Shown piece by piece: positions 33,912 to 42,095 of a stretch of DNA of 64,000 nucleotides. The position numbers were made by a program, and so were the translations under genes. Below the pieces are notes generated by a model. That model saw only the letters and a program-made list of their open reading frames with translations, did no database searches and was not told the DNA's origin. Position 1 is the first letter of the stretch; each line of letters opens with the position of its first letter. The DNA is taken from contig NZ_JACKUK010000025.1 in assembly GCF_025822765.1 (NCBI RefSeq), forward strand, positions 125,084 to 189,083, read 5' to 3'. The DNA comes from Mycobacterium barrassiae. GTDB taxonomy: Bacteria; Actinomycetota; Actinomycetes; Mycobacteriales; Mycobacteriaceae.

Positions 33912-35336
33912 ATGCGTGAATATCTGAAGTTCTACATCGACGGCAAGTGGGTCGACCCCGTCGAGCCCAAGACCCTGGACGTCGACAATCCGACCACCGA
34001 GCAGGTCTCCGGCAAGATCGCGATCGGCTCCCCGGCCGACGTCGACAAAGCCGTCAAGGCCGCCAGGAAGGCTTTCGCCACCTGGTCGGTGAGCACTCGC
34101 GAAGAGCGACTGGACCTCCTGCAGGCCATTCTGGCCGAGTATCAGAAGCGGTCGGCCGACCTCGGCGAAGCGGTGACCGAGGAGATGGGTGCGCCGCCGT
34201 CGCTGGGCTCGGGCACCCAGGTCTACCTCGGCCTCGGGCATCTCAACAACGCGATCGACGCGCTGAAGAACTTCGCGTTCGAGGAGCCGCGCGGTCAGGC
34301 GCTGATCCTCAAGGAGCCGATCGGCGTGTGCGGTTTGATCACTCCGTGGAACTGGCCGATCAACCAGATCGCCTGCAAGGTGTTCCCGGCGCTGGCGACG
34401 GGCTGCACGATGGTGCTCAAGCCGTCGGAGGTCGCGCCGTATTCCGGCCAGATCTTCACCGAGGTGATGGACGCCGCCGGGGTGCCCGCGGGCGTGTACA
34501 ACATGGTCTTCGGGGAAGGCGCCGGTGTCGGCGCGGCGATCTCGAGTCACCCCGATATCGACATGGTGTCGTTCACCGGCTCGACCCGTGCGGGCATCGA
34601 CGTGGCGAAGAACGCCGCGGCGACGGTCAAGCGGGTGACTCAGGAGTTGGGCGGCAAGAGCCCGAACATCGTGCTCGACGACGAGAACTTCGCGCAGAAC
34701 GTGGCGGCGGGCGTGCTGGCGATGATGCCGAACTCCGGTCAGAGCTGTAACGCGCCGTCGCGCATGCTCGTGCCCAAGTCGCGTCGGGACGAAGCCATCG
34801 CCGCCGCGAAGGGCGCCGCCGAGCAGGTGAAGGTCGGCGATCCCTCAAACAAGACGGCCATCGGGCCCGTCGCGTCGAAGGCGCAGTTCGACAAGATCCA
34901 GGGTCTGATCCAGAAGGGCATCGACGAGGGCGCGACATTGGTCGTCGGCGGTCTCGGGCGGCCCGACGGGCTGGAGAAGGGCTACTACGTCAAGCCGACG
35001 GTGTTCGCCGACGTCACCAACGACATGACGATCGCGCGTGAGGAGATCTTCGGCCCGGTGCTGTGCATCCTCACCTACGACGACATCGACGACGCCATCG
35101 AGATCGCCAACGACACCGACTACGGGTTGGCGGGTTATGTCTCGGGCGCCGACCTCGAGGCGGCGCGCGCGGTGGCACGCCGGATCCGCGCCGGGCAGGT
35201 CGCGATCAACCATGCCTTCGACCTGAACACGCCGTTCGGTGGCTACAAACGCAGCGGCAACGGTCGCGAATGGAGTGAGTTCGGCTTCGACGAATACCTG
35301 GAGATCAAGGGCACTCTCGGCTACGCACCGGCCTAA
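33912..35336 (+). CDS. NAD(P)-dependent aldehyde dehydrogenase
   Basis: 474 residues. Motifs GLITPWNWPINQIACKVFPA, FTGSTRAG, ELGGKSPN (general base Glu near 245) and catalytic Cys279 in NSGQSCNAPS. It starts at ATG 33912, after AAAGGTAG. It lies 27 nt after the ThDP lyase and probably oxidises the aldehyde that enzyme releases, returning an acid to the CoA ligases or transferase. It is the last gene of the rightward run. Confidence 0.95.
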   Translation: MREYLKFYIDGKWVDPVEPKTLDVDNPTTEQVSGKIAIGSPADVDKAVKAARKAFATWSVSTREERLDLLQAILAEYQKRSADLGEAVTEEMGAPPSLGSGTQVYLGLGHLNNAIDALKNFAFEEPRGQALILKEPIGVCGLITPWNWPINQIACKVFPALATGCTMVLKPSEVAPYSGQIFTEVMDAAGVPAGVYNMVFGEGAGVGAAISSHPDIDMVSFTGSTRAGIDVAKNAAATVKRVTQELGGKSPNIVLDDENFAQNVAAGVLAMMPNSGQSCNAPSRMLVPKSRRDEAIAAAKGAAEQVKVGDPSNKTAIGPVASKAQFDKIQGLIQKGIDEGATLVVGGLGRPDGLEKGYYVKPTVFADVTNDMTIAREEIFGPVLCILTYDDIDDAIEIANDTDYGLAGYVSGADLEAARAVARRIRAGQVAINHAFDLNTPFGGYKRSGNGREWSEFGFDEYLEIKGTLGYAPA

Positions 35337-35352
35337 CGCTCGAGACTACGGC

Positions 35353-35673
35353 TTAGGTCTTGAGCAGCGGCCGCAGATCGTCGAGGCGGTCGAAGAGATG
35401 CCAGATGTACGACGACGACCCGTTCTCGCGGTGGGCATGCAAGTCCGCGAGTTCGGGGTCGTTGCAATAGCCGTCGAACGCTTCCCTGGAGTCCCATTCG
35501 ACGAGGATCAACACCTTGCGCGGTTCGATGTCGCCGGTGATCGCGTCGCTGAACTGACCGAGCGCGACGACGCGGCCGCCGTGTTTGGCGACCTCCTGCG
35601 GTGAGCGTCTCGAATACGCGAGGTACTCGTCGCGGTCGGCGATGTCGAAGAGGTTGAGCGCGTAAACCGTCAC
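35353..35673 (-). CDS. DUF1330 dimeric alpha/beta-barrel protein
   Basis: 106 residues from GTG 35673; the longer open frame upstream has no homology-like content. The pattern YALNLFDIADRDEYLAYS followed by VVALGQF and LILVEWDSREAFDGYCNDPE is that of DUF1330/ABM-like ferredoxin-fold proteins. The function is unknown. It faces the catabolic run tail to tail (17 nt gap) and is divergent from the VOC gene at 35842. Confidence 0.78.
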   Translation of the reverse strand: MTVYALNLFDIADRDEYLAYSRRSPQEVAKHGGRVVALGQFSDAITGDIEPRKVLILVEWDSREAFDGYCNDPELADLHAHRENGSSSYIWHLFDRLDDLRPLLKT

Positions 35674-35708
35674 GTCCGTGACGGTACAAGGCGTCACCTC
35701 CAGGACGC

Positions 35709-35764
35709 GAGCAGACGTGAAAACCCCCTTTTTGGGACAAATTTGGGGGTGTTTGTGTCTGCTC
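35709..35764. repeat. Imperfect long hairpin in a divergent region
   Basis: Outer arms GAGCAGAC (35709-35716) and GTCTGCTC (35757-35764), with inner ACCCCC/GGGGGT pairing (35723-35728 with 35745-35750), giving an overall stem of about 20 bp with mismatches. It lies between two divergent genes, so it is not a terminator for either; a regulatory site or a dispersed repeat is more likely. Confidence 0.5.
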
Positions 35765-35841
35765 GGCAGCGGGCGTGATGAGTTTCTGACGCGGCGGTGG
35801 TCTGCATCGGTGACTGATCCACCACCTCGAAGGAGACCACT

Positions 35842-36603
35842 ATGCCCGTCCGCACTACTACCCCCGTCGGCGCACCGATCTGGATCGACCTGGCCTCGTC
35901 GGATGTCGACCGCTCCAAGGAGTTCTACGCCGCGGTGTTCGGCTGGACTTTCGAGACGGCCGGGCCCGAGTACGGCGGCTACGTCAACGCGTTCTGCAAC
36001 GGGAAACCCGTTGCGGGCCTGATGTTCAACGATCCGCAGTGGAACAGCCCGGACGGGTGGACCACCTATCTGCACACCGCCGACATCACCGCGACGCTGG
36101 ACAAGGCCATCGCCGCGGGCGCGGGCACCTGTGCTGACGGGGCGAAGCCGATGGAGGTCAAGGACAAGGGCTGGATGGGCCTGTTCGCCGACCCGACGGG
36201 TGCGTTCGTCGGCCTATGGCAACCGACGGGGCACCGGGGCTTCGAAGTCGTCAACGAGAACGGCGCCCCGACATACTTCCAACTGACCAGCCGCGACCAC
36301 TGCAAGGCACTCCGCTTCTACAGTGAACTCTTCGATTGGCAGGTCGACAACGTCTCCGACACCGACGAATTCCGTTACAGCACCGCCAACTTCGACGGTG
36401 AAGCGCTGCTCGGCGTGATGGAGATGGATGCCGATCCCAACTGGTGCTTCTTCCTCGGCGCCGATGACGTCGACAAGACCGTGCAGTTGGTTCTCGACAA
36501 CAGGGGCAGCGTCATCCGCGGCGCGGAGGACACGCCCTATGGCCGGTTGGCCGCCGTCGCGGATCCAACCGGCGCGAACTTCAACCTGTCGTCGCTGAGC
36601 TAG
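35842..36603 (+). CDS. Two-domain VOC/glyoxalase protein, CFP30B-like
   Basis: 253 residues made of two VOC domains (about 10-125 and 140-252). Each has the PTGA...GLWQ or DPTGANFNL ending, preceded by a WIDLASSDVDRSKEFY or YFQLTSRDHCKALRFY opening. The arrangement resembles the mycobacterial 27-kDa antigen CFP30B (Rv0577) family. It may bind a small molecule or metal; the reaction is unknown. Confidence 0.85.
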   Translation: MPVRTTTPVGAPIWIDLASSDVDRSKEFYAAVFGWTFETAGPEYGGYVNAFCNGKPVAGLMFNDPQWNSPDGWTTYLHTADITATLDKAIAAGAGTCADGAKPMEVKDKGWMGLFADPTGAFVGLWQPTGHRGFEVVNENGAPTYFQLTSRDHCKALRFYSELFDWQVDNVSDTDEFRYSTANFDGEALLGVMEMDADPNWCFFLGADDVDKTVQLVLDNRGSVIRGAEDTPYGRLAAVADPTGANFNLSSLS

Positions 36604-37256
36604 GCGATCTTCAGCGAGTCGGCGCCGCCGACGTAGACGATCCCGGACGGGTTGGCTGCGTTGGCGGCGTTGACGATCGCCCCGGCGAACGTCGGGTCGC
36701 CTGCGTTGCCGGAAACGACGGTGAGATGCACGCCGGCACTGCGGAATTCCGAACGCATCGCATACAGGGCGGTCTCGCCCGCCCACTTGCTGGCGGCGAT
36801 GGCCGTCTGTCCCTTGGGCACTGCCCGATGGGGGAAGAAGTGAGCCGCATGGCTGGTGACGAAGATGATGTGGCCGCCGGCGGGCATCAGCGGAACCGCT
36901 CGCAGCGCAAGCCGACGCTGGGCATCGCGGTTGAGGCGCTTGGCACGTGCGAGGTCGACGCCGAGGGCGGGGCCGACGGATGCGTTGAGGATCAGCGCGT
37001 CGAGTCGCCCGAAGCGAGCGGCGATGGTGTCGATCATCGCGGCGGACTGGATCTCGTCGGAGATGTCGGCACCCAGCGTCGAGGCATGCCCGCCGGCGCT
37101 GCGGATGGCTCCGGCGATCGACTCCGCGCGTTCGGCGTTCTGCCGGTAGTTCACGACGACATGGGTGTCGGGGCTGGCGAGCTTCTGCGCCACCTCCGCG
37201 CCGACGCCCCTCGAGCCGCCGGTGACCAGGACGATTCGTGTAGGTACCTGATGCAT
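36600..37256 (-). CDS. SDR-like protein lacking the usual catalytic Tyr
   Basis: 218 residues with a good cofactor motif (VTGGSRGVG) and N-A-S-V in place of NNAG. The active-site region reads TSHAAHFFPHRAVPKGQTAIAASKWAGE: the Lys is present, but the residue four before it is Ile, not Tyr. Either a displaced residue serves, as in some mycobacterial SDRs with an altered spacing, or the protein has lost dehydrogenase activity. It overlaps the end of the convergent VOC gene by 4 nt. Confidence 0.85.
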   Translation of the reverse strand: MHQVPTRIVLVTGGSRGVGAEVAQKLASPDTHVVVNYRQNAERAESIAGAIRSAGGHASTLGADISDEIQSAAMIDTIAARFGRLDALILNASVGPALGVDLARAKRLNRDAQRRLALRAVPLMPAGGHIIFVTSHAAHFFPHRAVPKGQTAIAASKWAGETALYAMRSEFRSAGVHLTVVSGNAGDPTFAGAIVNAANAANPSGIVYVGGADSLKIA

Positions 37257-37491
37257 ATCCGGTTCCTTCCGTCGCTGTAGATGCGTGCGCCTGAGGACCT
37301 ACCGTACACCAATTTTTAAGAAAAATAAGGATTAAATAAGGTCACAATAAGGCAAAGGTCCGGTGGAGGTTTGGCGGGCAGATCGACGCTGGGGCAATTC
37401 CTCGACCGATGAGGATCGGCGGTACGAAGTGTATTTTCGACGCTGTACTGCACAAATAGCAAAATTCTGATCTTGAACATATGCTCGCCCG
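37257..37491. other. AT-rich intergenic region
   Basis: A 235-nt gap between divergent genes. Around 37308-37350 the sequence is strongly A/T rich (runs such as TTTTTAAGAAAAATAAGG), unlike the rest of the window. It probably contains the promoters of the SDR-like gene and the large secreted repeat protein. No RNA or palindrome was recognised. Confidence 0.5.
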
Positions 37492-39546
37492 ATGGGTCTC
37501 GCGAAGTACGTTGGTCGGGTTGGCGCGTTGGCGGTGGCGTTGGGTGTCGGTACGGCGATTTTGAGCCTGCCTGCGGTCGCAGGGGCCACGACGGACAGCG
37601 ACTCGACCTCGTCGGACTCTTCCTCGAACGACCCGTCGTCCAGTAGCGGTCCGTCGACCGACTCGCCAAATGACCCGTCGGTTGACTCCCGAGACTCCGA
37701 CAGCTCGAGCACCGGTTCCGGCTCCTCGACGACCGGGAAGAACGCTGGTGGGCCGACGACCACGACCGGCAATGGAAGAACACCCGGCCAGAAAGACACC
37801 GACCCGAAGTCCGAGAAGGACGGGGACGCGAAGGCCGCCGATAAGAAGGACGACGACGAGAAAGATGCCGCCAAGGAAAGCGCGGTTGAGAAGGTCACGG
37901 TTGAGAACGACGAGAAGGACGAGAAGGGCGCGCCTGAGAAGGACGCTGACGAAGCGGTCCCGCTGAAGCCGAATCCATCACCAGAGATCACGGTTGAGAT
38001 CGTCGAACCGCGCGCCGGTGGCAGCGATCGCTCGCAGCAGCAGAACACCCAAGTCGATGTGCCGGAGCCGCCGCGACAGGTCGTCATCGGGGATGAGGTG
38101 ATCGAGCCGCAGGTGTCGACGACTCCGCTCATCATCAAGTCGAGAGTCGAGATCTTCCAGGCGGAGCCGGGGGCCGTGACCACTGATCCGGAGATCGTTG
38201 ACGAGTACGAGGAACCCGTTTTCGTCACGCTGGCCACCGGGCTATGGGGCGGGGTGGCGCCGGGTTCGGAGGAGGACCCCACCGCACCGATCGAATCGCC
38301 TGCGATGTTGGCGTTGTTCGCGTTGACTCGGCGCACCGAAACCGAAGACGTCGCGATGCGGTCCGCCGAGGAGTTGTCGGCGGCCAACGCGCTCGTGTCC
38401 ATCTCGGCAATCCAGCCCGACCCGCCGGTCGTATTCATGATCTGGATCGGGGATTTCACGTTCTCGTCGACCGGGTGGGGTTCGTTCGCACTCTCGATCG
38501 GCCCCGGCTCGAACGCGTACGCCAGCGGTTGGGGCAGCTACGCCATTGCTATCGGGGTGAATGCTTCGGCCACCGCAAAAGGCGGAGTCGGCAACAGGGC
38601 CTTCGCGTGGGGCACGAACGCGACGGCGACCGCGGGCGGCGACGGGGAGGGCAACGACTACAACCGTGCGATCGCATTCAACGGCGGCACTGCGCTCGCG
38701 GGAAATGCGGGCGACGACAACGATTTCAACTATGCGATCGCCAATTACGGCGGCAGAGCCCTCGCCGGCAGTGGTGGATGCGGGTGCCAAGGCCAGGGCA
38801 ATGACAGCAACTTCGCCAGTGCCAGCGGTGCTGGGAGCTTGGCTCACGCCGGATACTTCGGGGAGCGGAACAACGGCAACCACGCGACAGCGACCGGTGG
38901 AGGGATCGCGGTAGCAGGGGCGTTCGGCGACGGCAACACCGGCAACGTGGGTTCCGCCGCTGGTGTGGGGAGCCTCGCCTTCGCAGGGGCTGACGGGAAT
39001 GACAACTCCCGCAATAGTGCAACTGCGACCGGTGGAGGCTTCGCCGAGGCGGGTGTCGTGGGCGACAACAACAGCGGCAACGTCGCCAGCGCCGCCGGCT
39101 TCGAGAGCTTGGCTACCGCAGGGTCCGGCGGGTACGACAACTCGGGCAATACCGCGACCGCGACAGGTGGAGGTATCGCTGAGGCGGGCTTCAATGGCAC
39201 CGGCAACGTCGGCAACCTTGCCAGCGCCGGCGGTCTCGAGAGCAAGGCTGTCGCGGGATCCGACGGGAGCGGTAACACCGGCAATAGCGCGACTGCGACC
39301 GGGGGCGCTGTAGCTGTGGCGGGCGGCGGTGACTGTGGGTGCGTAGGCGGCAACGACAACGCCAACAACGTCGCCGTCGCCGACGGTGTCGACAGCTGGG
39401 CGTACGCCGGGTTCGGCGGCGAGCGGAACATCGGTAACAGGGCGACTGCGACCGGAGGCGGGTTTGCGATGGCAGGCTCGTTGAACAATGACCTCCACAA
39501 TTACTTGGCGGTGGCGGGCCATGGCGAAATAGTGCTGGTGCCCTGA
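37492..39546 (+). CDS. Secreted repeat protein with YadA-head-like motifs
   Basis: 684 residues. Signal peptide at about 1-32 (ALAVALGVGTAILSLPAVAGA). Residues 33-90 are Ser/Asp/Thr rich and 100-155 Lys/Asp/Glu rich, followed by an unassigned region to about 320. From about 322 to 675 come Gly/Ala/Asn repeats of roughly 17 plus 17 residues, e.g. GNTATATGGGIAEAG alternating with GNVASAAGFESLATAG. The first repeats (GSFALSIGPGSNAYASG, GSYAIAIGVNASATAKG) have the rhythm of trimeric-autotransporter heads. Two CGC motifs (GCGCQG, DCGCVG) may form disulfides. No sortase motif, beta-barrel anchor or terminal helix is visible. Confidence 0.85.
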   Translation: MGLAKYVGRVGALAVALGVGTAILSLPAVAGATTDSDSTSSDSSSNDPSSSSGPSTDSPNDPSVDSRDSDSSSTGSGSSTTGKNAGGPTTTTGNGRTPGQKDTDPKSEKDGDAKAADKKDDDEKDAAKESAVEKVTVENDEKDEKGAPEKDADEAVPLKPNPSPEITVEIVEPRAGGSDRSQQQNTQVDVPEPPRQVVIGDEVIEPQVSTTPLIIKSRVEIFQAEPGAVTTDPEIVDEYEEPVFVTLATGLWGGVAPGSEEDPTAPIESPAMLALFALTRRTETEDVAMRSAEELSAANALVSISAIQPDPPVVFMIWIGDFTFSSTGWGSFALSIGPGSNAYASGWGSYAIAIGVNASATAKGGVGNRAFAWGTNATATAGGDGEGNDYNRAIAFNGGTALAGNAGDDNDFNYAIANYGGRALAGSGGCGCQGQGNDSNFASASGAGSLAHAGYFGERNNGNHATATGGGIAVAGAFGDGNTGNVGSAAGVGSLAFAGADGNDNSRNSATATGGGFAEAGVVGDNNSGNVASAAGFESLATAGSGGYDNSGNTATATGGGIAEAGFNGTGNVGNLASAGGLESKAVAGSDGSGNTGNSATATGGAVAVAGGGDCGCVGGNDNANNVAVADGVDSWAYAGFGGERNIGNRATATGGGFAMAGSLNNDLHNYLAVAGHGEIVLVP

Positions 39547-39580
39547 GTTCTGATCGCCGCGCCGCGCGACCACCTGGTCC

Positions 39581-39958
39581 ATGATGGATGGCGTGGAGTC
39601 GACCCGGGTAGATAGATGGCTGTGGTCGGTTCGCCTTGTCAAGACGCGGCCCGACGCCGCCGACGCGTGCCGGGGCGGGCACGTACGGGTGAATGGCCGA
39701 CCCGCCAAACCCGCCACCCCGGTGTCGCCGGGCGACGAGGTGCGCGCGCTCGTCGGTCAGACCATGCGAGTGGTCGAGGTCGTGCGGGTGATCCAAAAAC
39801 GGGTCGGTGCGGCCGACGCGGCGACGTGCTTCCTCGACCGGACTCCTAAACCCGAGCCCACCGAATCGATTGCGGTCGCCGTCCGTGACCGCGGTGCCGG
39901 GCGGCCGACAAAGCGCGACCGCCGACGACTCGACAAGCTGCGTGCCGGCCGGTTCTGA
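39581..39958 (+). CDS. S4-domain RNA-binding protein, Hsp15-like
   Basis: 125 residues. The S4 domain (about 8-65) has the pattern RVDRWLWSVRLVKTRPDAADACRGG, then HVRVNGRPAKPATPVSPGD. The tail is basic (GRPTKRDRRRLDKLRAGRF). Length and layout match Hsp15/YrfH-like ribosome-associated proteins that bind stalled large subunits. ATG 39581 or 39584 may be used. It is convergent and adjacent to the cupin-like gene. Confidence 0.88.
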   Translation: MMDGVESTRVDRWLWSVRLVKTRPDAADACRGGHVRVNGRPAKPATPVSPGDEVRALVGQTMRVVEVVRVIQKRVGAADAATCFLDRTPKPEPTESIAVAVRDRGAGRPTKRDRRRLDKLRAGRF

Positions 39959-40405
39959 TCAGTCGGCCCCGAGTGCGAAGTCGGCGAAGTCGAATCCGGG
40001 AACCACGACGCAGCTGACGAGGCACGGTTGGTCGTCCCGCGGGCGGGCCCGCTGCCAGTGTCCGGGCGGAATGACGATCTGAGGACTTTCACCGGCCTCG
40101 ATGTCGGCGCCGAGCAGATGTGTTGTGGCGGTGTCCTGTTCAGGGCCGAACTCGAGTAGCAGCGGGCCGCCGGAGTGGTAGAGCCACACTTCGGCGCTGC
40201 GCACGGTGTGCCATGCCGACTGCTGACCAGGCATGAGTAGAAACAGGATCGCGGTTCCCGCGTTGCGCGGGCCCGCGTAGTCCGGAGGCAGCGCCGACTG
40301 AGGCACCGTCAGATCGCTGCGCCACGTCTCCTTGAACCAGCCGCCCTCGGGGTGAGGAGCCAGGTCGAGGCGGCGTGCCAAGTCGGGAAGTTCGGTCATT
40401 GCCAT
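39959..40405 (-). CDS. Cupin-fold DUF985 protein
   Basis: 148 residues. The motif DLAPHPEGGWFKETWRS, followed by TAILFLLMPGQQSAWHTVRSAEVWLYHSGGPL and VIPPGHWQRARP, is the DUF985 single-domain cupin. Its His/Glu set (HTVRSAEVW) could bind a metal or sugar nucleotide. The start at ATG 40405 or 40399 is chosen because upstream codons in the open frame have no homology. The function is unknown. Confidence 0.85.
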   Translation of the reverse strand: MAMTELPDLARRLDLAPHPEGGWFKETWRSDLTVPQSALPPDYAGPRNAGTAILFLLMPGQQSAWHTVRSAEVWLYHSGGPLLLEFGPEQDTATTHLLGADIEAGESPQIVIPPGHWQRARPRDDQPCLVSCVVVPGFDFADFALGAD

Positions 40406-40421
40406 ACCGTAGTCTCGACGC

Positions 40422-40859
40422 ATGTCGCGCCTGCGCCCTGGTTGGCTGGTCGCGCTGTGTGCGGCCATCATCGTGGTGAACGCGTGGCTGCCCTGGCTGA
40501 CGGCTACCGGCGCGCGCGCGAGCGCGGTCGGCGGCGTGGTCGGCGACATGGACGAATTGCGGAACCGGCTCGCGGGCTTCGGCGTCGGTCAGCTCATCGT
40601 GTTGCTGGGCGCGACGCTTATCGTCGCGGGTGCGATGGCGGCTCGCGGGCTCTCGGCCCGGCTGGCATCATCAGCAGCGCTGGCCATTTCGGTGCTGCTG
40701 GTGGTTCTCACGGTGTTTTACTACCGGCTCTACGTGTACACGCCCGTATCGGCCGGCTACGGCCTCTACATCGGCGGTGTCGTGGCGATCGTGGCGGCGC
40801 TACTGTCGGTGTGGGCGATGGTCGCCGCGTGGTCGGCGGCAGCGGCACGGACGCGATGA
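40422..40859 (+). CDS. Four-span membrane protein, unknown
   Basis: 145 residues with four hydrophobic segments (about 8-26, 55-74, 80-98, 110-137) and a short extracellular-looking loop (GDMDELRNRLAGFGVGQ). The pattern fits small mycobacterial Trp/Pro-containing membrane proteins of unknown role (VNAWLPWL at the end of TM1). It overlaps the acetyltransferase gene by ATGA, so it is cotranscribed. Confidence 0.75.
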   Translation: MSRLRPGWLVALCAAIIVVNAWLPWLTATGARASAVGGVVGDMDELRNRLAGFGVGQLIVLLGATLIVAGAMAARGLSARLASSAALAISVLLVVLTVFYYRLYVYTPVSAGYGLYIGGVVAIVAALLSVWAMVAAWSAAAARTR

Positions 40860-41452
40860 GCGGCTTCGTCGAACCGGTGTCGCTGACCGGAGAGCGCTGG
40901 GTGAAGCTGGAACCGCTTAGCCGAGAACATGTTCCGGAGATCAGGGCGGCCGCGGCCGACGGTGAACTCGGACGCCTCTGGTTCACGGCCGCACCCGCCC
41001 CGGACGAAGTCGATCGGTGGGTCGACGCGCGGTTGGCGGTGCAGACGCCCGAGACCGGGCTGACGTTCGTTGTTCGGCGACTGGACGGGACGTTCGTCGG
41101 CTCGTCGAGCTACATGAGCGTCGACCCGGCCAACCGGCGACTGGAGGTCGGCAACACCTGGTACGTCGAGTCGGCGCGACGCAGCGGCGTCAACAGCGAG
41201 ACGAAGCTGCTGATGCTGGGTCATGCTTTCGACGAGTTGGGCTGCGTCGCAGTCGAGTTCCGCACACACTTCTTCAACTTCGCCAGCCGAAACGCGATCG
41301 AACGGCTGGGGGCGAAGCTCGACGGCGTGTTGCGCAGCCACCAGGTGCTCGCCGACGGGTCGCGGCGCGACACCGTCGTGTACTCGATCCTGGATATCGA
41401 ATGGCCGTCGGTGCGCAACAACCTGCTGTTCCGGCTCAACCGTCACGCGTGA
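40856..41452 (+). CDS. GNAT-family acetyltransferase, RimJ/RimL-like
   Basis: 198 residues from ATG 40856 (ATGA overlap). The pattern is of RimJ/RimL-type GNATs: LEPLSREHVPEI near the N-terminus, FVGSSSYMSVDPANRRLEVGNTWY, and GVNSETKLLMLGHAF for acetyl-CoA binding, then SRNAIERLGAKLDGVLR. The substrate may be a protein N-terminus or a small amine. Gene callers could wrongly extend it upstream across the membrane gene. Confidence 0.88.
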   Translation: MSGFVEPVSLTGERWVKLEPLSREHVPEIRAAAADGELGRLWFTAAPAPDEVDRWVDARLAVQTPETGLTFVVRRLDGTFVGSSSYMSVDPANRRLEVGNTWYVESARRSGVNSETKLLMLGHAFDELGCVAVEFRTHFFNFASRNAIERLGAKLDGVLRSHQVLADGSRRDTVVYSILDIEWPSVRNNLLFRLNRHA

Positions 41453-41470
41453 CGGGCAGCCAAGCGCGCC

Positions 41471-41524
41471 GAAACTGCGGACAGATCGCGCGTAAGGGCT
41501 GAATCGCGATCTGCCCGCAGTCTC
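41471..41524. terminator. Hairpin between convergent genes
   Basis: Arms 41471-41490 and 41505-41524 pair over 18 of 20 positions with a 14-nt loop (core CTGCGG/CCGCAG and AGATCGCG/CGCGATCT). It lies between the GNAT gene (+) and the Hsp20 gene (-), where a bidirectional terminator is expected. No U-tract follows, as is common in mycobacteria. Confidence 0.55.
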
Positions 41525-41534
41525 GATCGTGCGG

Positions 41535-41987
41535 TTATGCGGAATCGACGGTGGTCGCCTCAATCGACTGCTGGCGGCCCCCGTGCGCGACCTCGATCTT
41601 GCGCGGCTTGGCCTTTTCGGCGATCGGGATCGTCACGGTGAGCACACCGTTCTCGTACGTCGCCGAAATCGCATTGGCGTCAACACCTTCGCCCAGCGAG
41701 AGCTGCCTGCGGTAGGTGCCGAAGAACCTCTCGTTGGCAAGCCACTGGACCGAATCGTCCGAGCGAGCGGTGCGATGTGCCGAGATCGTGAGGGTGCCAT
41801 TGTCGACATTGATGTCGACCGACCCCGGGTCGACACCCGGAAGATCGGCGGTCAGCAGGTAATGGTCATCGATCTTGCACAGGTCCATCGGCATGAAACG
41901 AGGGGCGCGATTTGATCCGGTCTGTGCAGCAGACAACAGTCCCCGGGTCAAGGCATCAAAGTCGCTGAACGGATCAAAACGGAGCAC
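41535..41987 (-). CDS. Hsp20/alpha-crystallin small heat-shock protein
   Basis: 150 residues from GTG 41987, with a perfect AGGAGGTGG ribosome site 6 nt upstream; the longer open frame is not needed. The alpha-crystallin domain spans about 32-130 with the conserved ENGVLTVTIPI. It is an ATP-independent holdase for unfolding proteins. A perfect CIRCE element lies 70 bp upstream, so HrcA should repress it, releasing at heat shock. Confidence 0.95.
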   Translation of the reverse strand: MLRFDPFSDFDALTRGLLSAAQTGSNRAPRFMPMDLCKIDDHYLLTADLPGVDPGSVDINVDNGTLTISAHRTARSDDSVQWLANERFFGTYRRQLSLGEGVDANAISATYENGVLTVTIPIAEKAKPRKIEVAHGGRQQSIEATTVDSA

Positions 41988-42056
41988 AGCAATCCACCTC
42001 CTATTTCTCGGGCCCGCCACCCTGGCGGGCGACTAAATCACTGTGCACCTGCAATG

Positions 42057-42083
42057 TTAGCACTCTCATGACGGGAGTGCTAA
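42057..42083. promoter_or_regulatory. CIRCE element (HrcA operator)
   Basis: A perfect match to the classical TTAGCACTC-N9-GAGTGCTAA inverted repeat, between the HxlR-type gene and the Hsp20 gene, both of which run leftward. It places the Hsp20 gene in the HrcA regulon together with groE-type operons elsewhere on the chromosome. Confidence 0.95.
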
Positions 42084-42095
42084 CAAATTTTCGCG

